Below, in pieces: positions 23,550-30,578 of a stretch of DNA of 64,000 nucleotides. Source of the DNA: a virus; IMG/VR virus record IMGVR_UViG_3300008262_000007, positions 62,001 through 126,000 of that record; one strand, 5' to 3'. The notes beneath the pieces were generated by a model that saw nothing but the letters and a program-made list of their open reading frames with translations, had not been told where the DNA came from and ran no database searches. The number at the start of each line of letters is the position of its first letter. Positions within the stretch are counted from its first letter, which is position 1. A program made the translations under genes and the position numbers.

Positions 23550-24539
23550 TCCTGCAGCCCAATTTTTTCTTGTAGGTTCAGACTTCGGAGGCTCAGACTG
23601 AGAGCTGCTGCTACTTGGTGCAGAACTACTTGCAGCGGGCGCCGATGCCGATGCAGTTGGAGCAGGTGCAGCAGGTGTAGGCTTAGCAGATGTATAGTCT
23701 TGCTTACTTTTCTCAACACCGGCTTTGTCTCTCGGAGACATACCCATAGCATACTTCAAGTCTTTTTGTACATCATCATCGAGAGACACATCAGGATTAA
23801 ATTTTGAAGCTGTTGCAAACGCTAATGATATTGCTGGAGCATTCCAAGTATATTCTATTAATGCTTCTATTGTACTAGGTCTGTTAATTAACCACATTGC
23901 TCCATAACTTGCAGCCTCGCCTAATAGGTATGCAATTAATGCTCCTATTCCTAGTGTAGCAGATCCAGCAGCCAATGCGCCAGCAGTTCGTGCTGCCCGT
24001 ATTCCATTAATAATTTTTGCAGCAATTACAGCTTGTGCTCCACTGGCTAAGATCGTTGCCGCTGCTGAACTTACCCAAGCACCATAAATTACTTTTGATC
24101 TTTCTTCATATTTTTTTACTGCTTCAGGACTTCCCATAGTACCAAAATTACCAGCCCTATAAGACTTATATAATTCAGTTTGTTCTGTAACATGTGTATC
24201 TACACTGCCAACAATTGAATACCCTGCGAAAAGAATTCCAAGACCGCCAGCAGACAGTTTTAGATTACGATAAAAGCGATTCGTTGATTTTATTTTATCA
24301 AGTTTATCTTTTTCTGCTTTTTCAGCATCAGCTACCTTTTTATCAGCAGCCGCTTGAACTTTAGCATTTGCATCTTTAGCAGCGGTACGAGCTTGTCCAG
24401 GAGTACGATATGATCCTAGTTCTTTGCCAGACTCTGGATCAATTACAACAAAAAGTTTGTTAGGCGGATTTCCACGAGGTACTACATCGTACTCTTCATT
24501 TAGTTGATCTTTAGCACTTACAACATCATAAACTCGCAT
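23541..24539 (-). CDS. Late membrane-type protein with Pro/Ala/Ser tail (332 aa)
   Basis: 332 residues from ATG at 24539 (MRVYDVVSAKDQLNEEY); an upstream extension to 24596 has no ribosome site. Residues about 20-60 resemble a small beta-domain (NKLFVVIDPESGKELGSYRT). A charged Ala/Lys/Asp helix follows. Three hydrophobic segments come next: LSAGGLGILFAGYSIVG, AWVSSAAATILASGAQAV with AAKII, and ATLGIGALIAYLLGEAASYG. The tail is low complexity (APTASASAPAASSSAPSSSS). No family is recognised. A late promoter box at 24566-24573 argues for a virion or lysis-time product; an injected internal protein or a membrane protein of assembly or lysis are both possible. Confidence 0.7.
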   Translation of the reverse strand: MRVYDVVSAKDQLNEEYDVVPRGNPPNKLFVVIDPESGKELGSYRTPGQARTAAKDANAKVQAAADKKVADAEKAEKDKLDKIKSTNRFYRNLKLSAGGLGILFAGYSIVGSVDTHVTEQTELYKSYRAGNFGTMGSPEAVKKYEERSKVIYGAWVSSAAATILASGAQAVIAAKIINGIRAARTAGALAAGSATLGIGALIAYLLGEAASYGAMWLINRPSTIEALIEYTWNAPAISLAFATASKFNPDVSLDDDVQKDLKYAMGMSPRDKAGVEKSKQDYTSAKPTPAAPAPTASASAPAASSSAPSSSSSQSEPPKSEPTRKNWAAGLD

Positions 24540-24565
24540 AATCGTGGTAATCCTTAGTGATAATG

Positions 24566-24573
24566 TATTTATT
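24566..24573 (-). promoter_or_regulatory. Late promoter box AATAAATA
   Basis: AATAAATA on the minus strand, about 27 nt before the ATG at 24539, with an AAGGAT ribosome site between. Confidence 0.6.
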
Positions 24574-24578
24574 AAGAG

Positions 24579-24605
24579 TAATGAGCTAACGCTCATTAAG
24601 TTTTT
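24579..24605 (+). terminator. Terminator-like hairpin, plus strand
   Basis: TAATGAGC-TAAC-GCTCATTA forms an 8-bp perfect hairpin followed two bases later by TTTTT. It would stop plus-strand transcripts that run through from gene 26 and antisense to the membrane-type gene. Confidence 0.55.
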
Positions 24606-24632
24606 CGCTATCGCTCAAACTAACTTGTTTTC

Positions 24633-24661
24633 TTTAAATTAAAGAAGTAATTTAGTATGAT
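24633..24661 (+). promoter_or_regulatory. Possible sigma70-type promoter
   Basis: TTTAAA (24633-24638), a 17-nt spacer, then TATGAT (24656-24661). The -35 match is weak and the -10 is good. It lies directly before a run of hairpins. Confidence 0.35.
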
Positions 24662-24901
24662 ACATTGCGCTATTACGAAGTGATAGCGTTTAAATTTCAT
24701 GTAGATTGTTTTAGTCAGACGGAACCTACTACGGGTTCCATCTAATCTCAAAAAGCTAACTTCATGTGAGTTGTAGTAGCCGAGACTTGGAAATAGGTAT
24801 TTTAGCTGCTACTCAACGGGCTCTAACCTTTCCCGTACCTACGTCGACATATAGTATTGCTACTATTACCCTCTGCTTCGTTCCTAGTGCAAGAGGTTTT
24901 T
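24662..24901 (+). ncRNA. Candidate structured non-coding RNA
   Basis: There is no credible reading frame on either strand. Hairpins in order are: CGCTATTAC/GTGATAGCG with a GAA loop (24668-24688, 9 bp with one G-U); GGAACC/GGTTCC with flanking AGA/TCT (24717-24743); GTAGTAGC/GCTGCTAC (24773-24812, one G-U); and a final CCTCT/AGAGG hairpin followed by TTTTT. A possible promoter sits at its 5-prime end. I do not recognise a known RNA family; intron, tmRNA and tRNA signatures were not seen. Confidence 0.35.
24870..24901 (+). terminator. Possible rho-independent terminator
   Basis: CCTCT (24870-24874) pairs with AGAGG (24892-24896), helped by GC/GC inside the stem, and is followed by TTTTT at 24897-24901. 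Confidence 0.45.
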
Positions 24902-25077
24902 ATGAGTAATGCGCAGTTTTTCGATCGCCAACAGACAACCTATATCAACCAGTGAGCCCAATTTGTTTGATGGCTTCCTCCCTCTGGGGAGTCGATCAAT
25001 ATGTTACGTGTGCTCCTATCACAGATGCTTTTTCCACAGCGGTATTACAAACTGGCCCGCTAACCTTAAGTGTTGGA
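24902..25077 (+). other. Non-coding remainder with a 17-codon mini-ORF
   Basis: ATG at 24902 is preceded at 5 nt by AAGAGG, which resembles a ribosome site, and opens MSNAQFFDRQQTTYINQ before a TGA. The rest is open for short runs in other frames but with no start signals. Either a leader peptide, a decayed gene or chance. Nothing else is seen up to the stop of the nuclease gene. Confidence 0.3.
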
Positions 25078-25509
25078 TTATTTTGCCTTGCGCTCTTGTA
25101 GAGCTTGCCTAAGTGATACAGAACCGCCTACTCTTACATTAATGATACCGTTATAGTAATCATCTGTCTCAAGTACACAGCGGTCAAATTGTTCTTTAGC
25201 CTCTAAGTATGATAGTTCTGATCTTGATTTACAGTAGTAAATTATTTCTCTTGTGAATTGTTCCGGGCCTAATGATGCGACATCTGCTTGTAAGCTCTCT
25301 GAAGAGCCCCAATAATCTCGCCAATCACTTTCTACAGTGGTTTTGCGCTTGCGTTTTTTGCCTTTGAGTGGTGGTTTAGTGCGTTTAAACTGTGCTAGTT
25401 TTTTGCCTATATATTTGCGCCCGGTAGTTAGATTCGTTATCAAATAAACAAAGCCAATAATGTCTTCGGGTATTTCATCGACGATGATTCCTTGATAAGT
25501 CCACTGCAT
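25078..25509 (-). CDS. GIY-YIG-type endonuclease-like protein
   Basis: 143 residues. GFVYLITNLTTGRKYIGKK (residues 19-37) fits the GIY-YIG core, with V-Y-L for GIY and YIG at 33-35. A basic stretch (KRTKPPLKGKKRKRKTT) follows, then W..YWGSS. EIIYYCKSRSELSYLEAKEQF supplies the expected conserved Glu region. No DNA-binding C-terminal repeat is present, so it is a minimal nuclease domain rather than a full Seg-type homing enzyme. It ends the leftward 55-47-46 operon, 3 nt after the 74-aa gene. Similar proteins occur near gene 46 in marine T4-like phages; the substrate is unknown. Confidence 0.7.
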   Translation of the reverse strand: MQWTYQGIIVDEIPEDIIGFVYLITNLTTGRKYIGKKLAQFKRTKPPLKGKKRKRKTTVESDWRDYWGSSESLQADVASLGPEQFTREIIYYCKSRSELSYLEAKEQFDRCVLETDDYYNGIINVRVGGSVSLRQALQERKAK

Positions 25510-25512
25510 GAA

Positions 25513-25737
25513 CTAGTTATCGGAGTCTGCGTCGTCTGCCTCTTCGTTTTGGTTAGGATATTTTTGTTTGTGCCTAGTATGTATTTCGTCCATACGTAAC
25601 TTTGATAAGCGTCGAATTTCTCTAAGCCATTTTCGACTTGCTTTGTGTGTCCGTACAGAATTGCGCTGTTCAAAAGCCTCGTTTGCCTTAAAATATTTTA
25701 AGTATGCCTGTGTTAGTTGATCGTGGGTGTCGTCCAT
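25513..25737 (-). CDS. Conserved small protein next to gene 46 (74 aa)
   Basis: 74 residues: helical and charged (AYLKYFKANEAFEQRNSVRT, KWLREIRRLSKLRMDEIHTRHKQ) with an acidic tail (EEADDADSDN). The start overlaps the stop of gene 46 as TAATG, so it is probably translated by coupling. The pattern of an N-terminal helix plus R..A.KWLREIR is familiar from small proteins of unknown function beside gene 46 in marine relatives. It may act with the 46/47 nuclease; that is inference from position only. Confidence 0.6.
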   Translation of the reverse strand: MDDTHDQLTQAYLKYFKANEAFEQRNSVRTHKASRKWLREIRRLSKLRMDEIHTRHKQKYPNQNEEADDADSDN

Positions 25738-27509
25738 TACTCTACAATATCGATGTCATTTGCAAAGCTAGTAAATCCATTTTCTTTAATAACTTTAAGA
25801 ATATGATTTACACGACCAATAAGTTCGTCTTTGTGAGAAATTAAAAATATATTTTTGTCTCGTTCTCGTCCAATCTTTTTAAGAACGCTTAAACTATTTT
25901 CAACTCCTGCTGTATCCATACCGCTGTCAATTAGCTCGTCGATGAACAATAAGTTAATGTTTTGGTATAAACTTTCCCATACATCACGAAATGCAAAGCT
26001 CAATCCTAATATAAGTCTGTTTCGCTCGCCTCTGCTTAGGTTGTCAAAATCTAGATCCTGACCAAGCTGAGTAATTTGTACGTTTAGATCGTTTTGAAAC
26101 TCTACTTGATGTGGTAACCCTAGCTTATCAAGATAATATGTAAGTCTATTGTTTAGGTACGCTAAGTTTTGATCAATAATCTTTTTACGAATAAAACTAT
26201 CTTTGTTTGTTAACAATTTAAGTAAAAACTCTTGATGTTCTTTAAGATTATTAAGATCGTTAACAACAGACCAGTCGATAGATTGCAGTGCTGTCTGTGT
26301 TAGGTCATCAATCTGTGCTTGATACGGATCTTCTTCTGCTTGTTTATTTGTTAATGCTGTACGAAGATTATCTACGTTACCTCGGTGAGCGTATGCTTCT
26401 TTAGCAGTTTCATAATAAGTATTAGGGCGTCCATTAATGTCGCCTATGGTACTAAGTCCAAGCATAACAACTTCTAACTTACCTGCAACTTCTAATTTAT
26501 AAGCGTCTGCGTCTTTAAATTCTTTTAATTTTTTTGCAAGAATTTCTTCTTTTTTATCGTCATGTAAGGGTTGTCCGCAGGTATAACACAGCGCATCTTC
26601 TAAATTTGCGATGTCTTTTTCAACCTTTTTTACAGTTTTATCAGCTTGCATTAGAGCACTCTCTAGTGTGCTTTTCTCTTTGTTTAAGGCGGTTATTTTA
26701 TTGTTTAGCTCAGACCAATTAGCAAGTTTTTCATGTAGATCTAGTTCGGCATCGATGTCAAGATGCTCTAATTCCTGTATTGCTTCTTGCAATTTTGTAA
26801 CATCTTGAGTCTTTTTTGCCTGCCAAGCACGTTGAGTCTTGCCTAAATTTTCAATAGCAACATTGATTTTTTCGTTTGCGGCCTGTACAGCATTAATTTT
26901 TGCTGTTTCTTCTATAATAGCATCTTTAGTAGCACGTACTTGTTCCTTAAGAACTTCTGCCTTTACTGAAAGTAAAGTAATACCTAGCAGTTGTTCAATA
27001 ATATCTCTCTGTTCATTCTGCTTCATGCTTAAGAATGGTTCAGAGTAAGTGTTTAACGCAACAATATGCTTAAACATATCGTGGCTCATACCTAGTAAAT
27101 TGCTAATGTAGTTCTGTGTTTCTCTACTGTCGCCCTGACTTTCGTCAACTGATTCTTGTTCTTGGTCGTTAACATAGAACTTGAGTATGTTAGGAGAACG
27201 CCCTCTCTCTATGCGATAATCCTGCCCGTCTTTTTCAAAATGCAGTGTAACCAACATGCCCTTACTATTGGTCTTATTAATTAAATTATTTCTTTTAATG
27301 TTAGTTAACGCTGTACCATAGAGAGCATAGCTTAGTGCATTAATAATAGTAGTCTTGCCAGTACCATTGCGACTTCCGCTGTCGTCACCGCCTTGATCTA
27401 AGTTTTCGCCTAGTACTAGTGTTAGCTGTTCTTTATTAAAATCTACAGCTTGGGTCTGATTACCCACACTCATAAAATTCTTTACAGTTAAATCTTTAAT
27501 TTTTAGCAT
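25737..27509 (-). CDS. 46: Recombination endonuclease subunit gp46 (SbcC/Rad50-like ATPase)
   Basis: 590 residues (T4 gp46 is 560). The ATP-binding Walker A is GSRNGTGKT at residues 45-53. A long coiled coil carries the zinc hook CYTC at Cys308/Cys311. The ABC signature LSRGERNR lies near 490 and Walker B LLFIDELIDSG near 520, followed by a switch-His segment (IFLISHKDEL). With gp47 it forms the nuclease that resects DNA ends for recombination-dependent replication and host DNA breakdown. The gene starts one base after gene 47 ends, the same order as in T4. Confidence 0.97.
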   Translation of the reverse strand: MLKIKDLTVKNFMSVGNQTQAVDFNKEQLTLVLGENLDQGGDDSGSRNGTGKTTIINALSYALYGTALTNIKRNNLINKTNSKGMLVTLHFEKDGQDYRIERGRSPNILKFYVNDQEQESVDESQGDSRETQNYISNLLGMSHDMFKHIVALNTYSEPFLSMKQNEQRDIIEQLLGITLLSVKAEVLKEQVRATKDAIIEETAKINAVQAANEKINVAIENLGKTQRAWQAKKTQDVTKLQEAIQELEHLDIDAELDLHEKLANWSELNNKITALNKEKSTLESALMQADKTVKKVEKDIANLEDALCYTCGQPLHDDKKEEILAKKLKEFKDADAYKLEVAGKLEVVMLGLSTIGDINGRPNTYYETAKEAYAHRGNVDNLRTALTNKQAEEDPYQAQIDDLTQTALQSIDWSVVNDLNNLKEHQEFLLKLLTNKDSFIRKKIIDQNLAYLNNRLTYYLDKLGLPHQVEFQNDLNVQITQLGQDLDFDNLSRGERNRLILGLSFAFRDVWESLYQNINLLFIDELIDSGMDTAGVENSLSVLKKIGRERDKNIFLISHKDELIGRVNHILKVIKENGFTSFANDIDIVE

Positions 27510-27510
27510 A

Positions 27511-28521
27511 TTATAGCTCGTTATAGATGTCTAGCAATAACTTTTTATTAAATTGTTCGGAGTCAATAGCACCAATTTCTTTACTAACGATTTCGTCAAC
27601 ACTCTCAAAGTCTTTAATATCAATTTGAGAAGTAATTTCCTCTACTTGTTTTTGAGGAATTAGTGTAATTTCTCTACAATCGTGATTTTTTATAAATGTT
27701 TCTTTGATAAATTGTGCTTCTTCGTAACTAATAGGAAGATCCAACGTTACACGCAGATACATTTTAGGTTTGATTATTTCTTCTGTCTTGTCTAATAGGG
27801 TTGATAACTTAACTGTACGATACTTAGGACAGTTCCACCAATTAATATACTCAGGTGGTTTATTATTTTCTCGGTCTAAAATCATCATACCGCGCTCGTC
27901 GTCGCCAGAATCAGCATAGTTGTGCGGAAAAGCGTTGCCGATGTAATGTATTTTACCCTTAACTTGACGCTTGTGGAAGTGTCCTGAAAACACATAGTCT
28001 TGGTATTCAAAATGTTCTGCTTTAAGTTCACCGTGATCTGGCATCTGTACCATTGCATTCATATAAAAATGAGGCAATTCAAAGTGACCAAACATGTATT
28101 TTGCTTTACATACTTGTATTTTCCTCCATTCGTCGCCTACTAACCAGGGCACAAGTGCAACATCATCAACTACAGTTAGTTCGTTTACAACAGTAACACC
28201 CGGTACGTATTTGCCAAATTCTACTGAATGAATGTCTCTACGATCTTTATAATATAGATCATGATTGCCAGGAAAGTAAAAAAACTGCTCAAAGGCTGCA
28301 CCTAACTTTTCTAAACTACGTAAAGTAGCGTCCATAGTGGTGATATTTAGACTGTTTCGATTATGATGCCAATCTCCGCAGAAAATTCCTGTCTCACAAC
28401 CGTTTTTCTTTGCTTGATCGATGAACCAGTCTACGAATTCTTCGCAATCGTCGTTGTGTACTTTTGAATTGCCTTTAAGGCCAAAATGAATGTCTGTAAA
28501 TACGGCTGCTTTTTTAAACAA
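27511..28521 (-). CDS. 47: Recombination endonuclease subunit gp47 (SbcD/Mre11-like)
   Basis: 336 residues (T4 gp47 is 339). The metallophosphoesterase motifs are complete: D10-I-H12 (FTDIHFG), GD50-W-H52, GNH87D88 and GHFH at 180-183, with a further His at GHFELPH. This is the nuclease partner of gp46. A sigma70-like promoter lies just upstream (28543-28570), so 47 and 46 can be transcribed separately from 55. Confidence 0.97.
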   Translation of the reverse strand: MFKKAAVFTDIHFGLKGNSKVHNDDCEEFVDWFIDQAKKNGCETGIFCGDWHHNRNSLNITTMDATLRSLEKLGAAFEQFFYFPGNHDLYYKDRRDIHSVEFGKYVPGVTVVNELTVVDDVALVPWLVGDEWRKIQVCKAKYMFGHFELPHFYMNAMVQMPDHGELKAEHFEYQDYVFSGHFHKRQVKGKIHYIGNAFPHNYADSGDDERGMMILDRENNKPPEYINWWNCPKYRTVKLSTLLDKTEEIIKPKMYLRVTLDLPISYEEAQFIKETFIKNHDCREITLIPQKQVEEITSQIDIKDFESVDEIVSKEIGAIDSEQFNKKLLLDIYNEL

Positions 28522-28542
28522 AATAGAAATCTCTTTTTATAT

Positions 28543-28570
28543 AGTATAGTTCTTTTAGCTGTTTTGTCAA
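28543..28570 (-). promoter_or_regulatory. Sigma70-type promoter before gene 47
   Basis: On the minus strand TTGACA (28565-28570), a 16-nt spacer, then TATACT (28543-28548). It lies in the 53-nt gap after gene 55, about 22 nt before the gene 47 ATG. Confidence 0.7.
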
Positions 28571-28574
28571 CAGT

Positions 28575-29402
28575 TTATTCTCCAGAATGTTCTCGTTCTC
28601 TACGCATTGCATTTTCCCATTCTCCACTCATTTGTCTAGAATAGCTAGGGTCCATACCATTCTGCTCTAAGATATCGTCGCGAATGTTTTGATTACGTTT
28701 TTCAATATTAATTACTCTTACAAATGAATTAGTGACAGCGGCTGTATAATATGCAAAAGGATTATTTGACTTAGATTCATCAAACTGTAGACCTATTTGA
28801 GTCAATTGCAGTATAGCTTGTCCCTTCATTTCGTCGTTGTAGGTATAACCTCGAACATTACCGCGTGTAGCATAGCGTTCGCATAACTTCATCCACATAA
28901 GAGCTAATTTATTAGTAGCCTGACCGTGATCTTTAGAAAATTTGCCTTTTTCGACAGTGCCTTTCCAATGGCTTTTTCCAACGCAATCTAATTGGTCTTC
29001 GTCGTTGTATTTCCAATGTTGGAACGGCGGAAAGTTTAATTTAGATTTTCCGTCTGCTACAGTCTTTGGATTTTTCTTTCTACCAACTTCGTCTGGTATG
29101 TGTTCAAACGTCATAACTCGAAATATTAGCTCAGTCTTTGCAATTTTTTTATAGTCTACTTCGCAGTCTGCTTGCTTTACCTTTTCACCAGCTGTCTTTC
29201 GACGTTCATATGCTTCTTGACTTAGTCGTTTAGCTTTATTACGTTTAGCTTCTGCTATGGTTCGAATATTGATCTTATCCAAACTAGTAAGAATTATATC
29301 GTAATCAGCATATTCGGGCATTTCGTAACTGCTGTATGTGTTTTTTGATCTATGTATTTCTAGTAATAAATCTTTGTTATTTAAATAATTGACTTTTCTC
29401 AT
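28575..29402 (-). CDS. 55: Late-transcription sigma factor gp55
   Basis: 275 residues (T4 gp55 is 185). The conserved part is in the C-terminal half: KLALMWMKLCERYATRGNVRGYTY, DEMKGQAILQLTQIGLQFD, then NPFAYYTAAVTNSFVRVINIEKRNQNIRDDIL. This corresponds to the sigma region 2 core that recognises TATAAATA. The N-terminal 140 residues are extra and charged. In T4, gp55 works with the clamp gp45 and co-activator gp33 on host RNA polymerase. Its own gene has a good sigma70 promoter, which fits early or middle expression, and the window contains many matching late boxes. Confidence 0.93.
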   Translation of the reverse strand: MRKVNYLNNKDLLLEIHRSKNTYSSYEMPEYADYDIILTSLDKINIRTIAEAKRNKAKRLSQEAYERRKTAGEKVKQADCEVDYKKIAKTELIFRVMTFEHIPDEVGRKKNPKTVADGKSKLNFPPFQHWKYNDEDQLDCVGKSHWKGTVEKGKFSKDHGQATNKLALMWMKLCERYATRGNVRGYTYNDEMKGQAILQLTQIGLQFDESKSNNPFAYYTAAVTNSFVRVINIEKRNQNIRDDILEQNGMDPSYSRQMSGEWENAMRREREHSGE

Positions 29403-29422
29403 AATTCTCCGTTCGTACTACT

Positions 29423-29451
29423 ATTATAATATACTCACATAAAAAAGTCAA
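29423..29451 (-). promoter_or_regulatory. Near-perfect sigma70 promoter for gene 55
   Basis: On the minus strand TTGACT (29446-29451), a 17-nt spacer, then TATAAT (29423-29428), about 21 nt from the ATG at 29402 and with GGAG before the start. Confidence 0.85.
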
Positions 29452-29458
29452 CTAAATA
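29451..29458 (+). promoter_or_regulatory. Possible late promoter box ACTAAATA
   Basis: ACTAAATA on the plus strand, 18 nt before the ATG at 29477, with AAGGAG between. It is a weak match (two mismatches) but is the only candidate for the long tail operon, and it touches the -35 of the divergent gene 55 promoter. Confidence 0.4.
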
Positions 29459-29476
29459 ATGTAAGGAGACTAAGAT

Positions 29477-30274
29477 ATGACAATTGATGTAAGAAGTAGT
29501 GTTGATAACTTTATAGGGTCCGCTGGCGATGCATTTAACAGAGCTTCGGGTTCAGTAAGTGCCGCTGCAACTAAACTAGTAACTGATTCTGGGTTTGGTA
29601 AAGCTCTACGGTCAATTGGACTGCTCCCCGGTGCAGTACCTACAACTGGTATTGCATTTACAGATGCTAATTGGGGATCTGAGACCGATCTTGACTGGAG
29701 AGTTCGTTTATCCATACCACAGCTTTACAAAAGCAGTCCGCTTTTACAGCCGTTGTTAGAAACTAACGGTTTCTGTTTTCCTTACACTCCTCAAATTATT
29801 ATAGAACATCAAGCAAACTATAACGCATTAACACCGACGCATAGTAATTATCCTTTTCCTGCTTATCAGAACAGTCAAGTGAGTGCAATGACAATTATTG
29901 GAGAGTTTCTAATAGAGAATCCAAGAGAAGGCGAATATTGGGTAGCCGCAGTACATTATTTGCGATCAATTACAAAAATGGCGTACGGTGCAAGTTCAAA
30001 TCAAGGTAGTCCTCCTCCAGTAGTTAAATTAAACGGATACGGTGATTACGTTTTTAAAAATGTACCTGTAGTAGTAACAATGTTTACAGTAGATTTGCCT
30101 AATGATGTTGACTACATACAAGTAGGCTTAGGCGAAAACGGCTCTTGGGTACCAACAAGAAGTCAGATGTCTGTAACCGTGCAACCACTATACAGTAGAA
30201 AAAGTGTTACACAATTTAGTCTTGATGCATTTGTTAATGGTTCGTATGTTGTTAATGGAAAAGGATTTATTTAA
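29477..30274 (+). CDS. 48: Baseplate tail-tube cap protein gp48-like
   Basis: 265 residues. DWRVRLSIPQLY, NGFCFPYTPQIIIEHQANYN and EYWVAAVHYLRSITKMAYG are the conserved blocks of the gp48/gp54 family. In T4, gp48 and gp54 cap the baseplate and start tail-tube polymerisation. It is shorter than T4 gp48 (364 aa). It starts a tightly packed operon, and its stop overlaps the gene 53 start (TAATG). Whether it is nearer to gp48 or gp54 cannot be told by eye. Confidence 0.75.
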   Translation: MTIDVRSSVDNFIGSAGDAFNRASGSVSAAATKLVTDSGFGKALRSIGLLPGAVPTTGIAFTDANWGSETDLDWRVRLSIPQLYKSSPLLQPLLETNGFCFPYTPQIIIEHQANYNALTPTHSNYPFPAYQNSQVSAMTIIGEFLIENPREGEYWVAAVHYLRSITKMAYGASSNQGSPPPVVKLNGYGDYVFKNVPVVVTMFTVDLPNDVDYIQVGLGENGSWVPTRSQMSVTVQPLYSRKSVTQFSLDAFVNGSYVVNGKGFI

Positions 30275-30576
30275 TGGCAGCTTATGTTAATACATCTCCG
30301 TGGCACGTTACTCCTATTATAAATGAATTTTATCTAGACATTTTAGAAATAAGACCAATACCTGCTGAGAATGACGATATAAAATATGTTGTACAGACAC
30401 AGTATGCATACAGACCAGATTTGCTAGCCTACGACCTGTACGGAACAACTAAGTTATGGTGGGTATTTTCTCAACGTAACATGGATATAATTAAAGATCC
30501 TATTTACGATTTAGTACCAGGTATAGAAATTTATCTACCAAAAGGTCCTAATTTATCTAGACAACTAGGAGTCTAA
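30274..30576 (+). CDS. 53: Baseplate wedge protein gp53
   Basis: 100 residues (T4 gp53 is 196). The line YAYRPDLLAYDLYGTTKLWW, followed by VFSQRNMD.IKDPIYDLVPG, is the signature of gp53 in T4-like phages, with a LysM-like end (GIEIYLP). It locks wedges together around the hub. Its start is coupled to the stop of gene 48. Confidence 0.88.
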   Translation: MAAYVNTSPWHVTPIINEFYLDILEIRPIPAENDDIKYVVQTQYAYRPDLLAYDLYGTTKLWWVFSQRNMDIIKDPIYDLVPGIEIYLPKGPNLSRQLGV

Positions 30577-30578
30577 CA

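Noticed and set aside
24909-25112. 67-codon plus-strand reading frame
   Set aside because: No ribosome site, unusual Cys/Trp-rich composition, overlap with the end of the nuclease gene and no recognisable family; treated as chance in a non-coding stretch.
25440-25673. 77-codon minus-strand frame overlapping the small gene beside 46
   Set aside because: It overlaps two better-supported genes that are translationally coupled and looks like an alternative-frame shadow.
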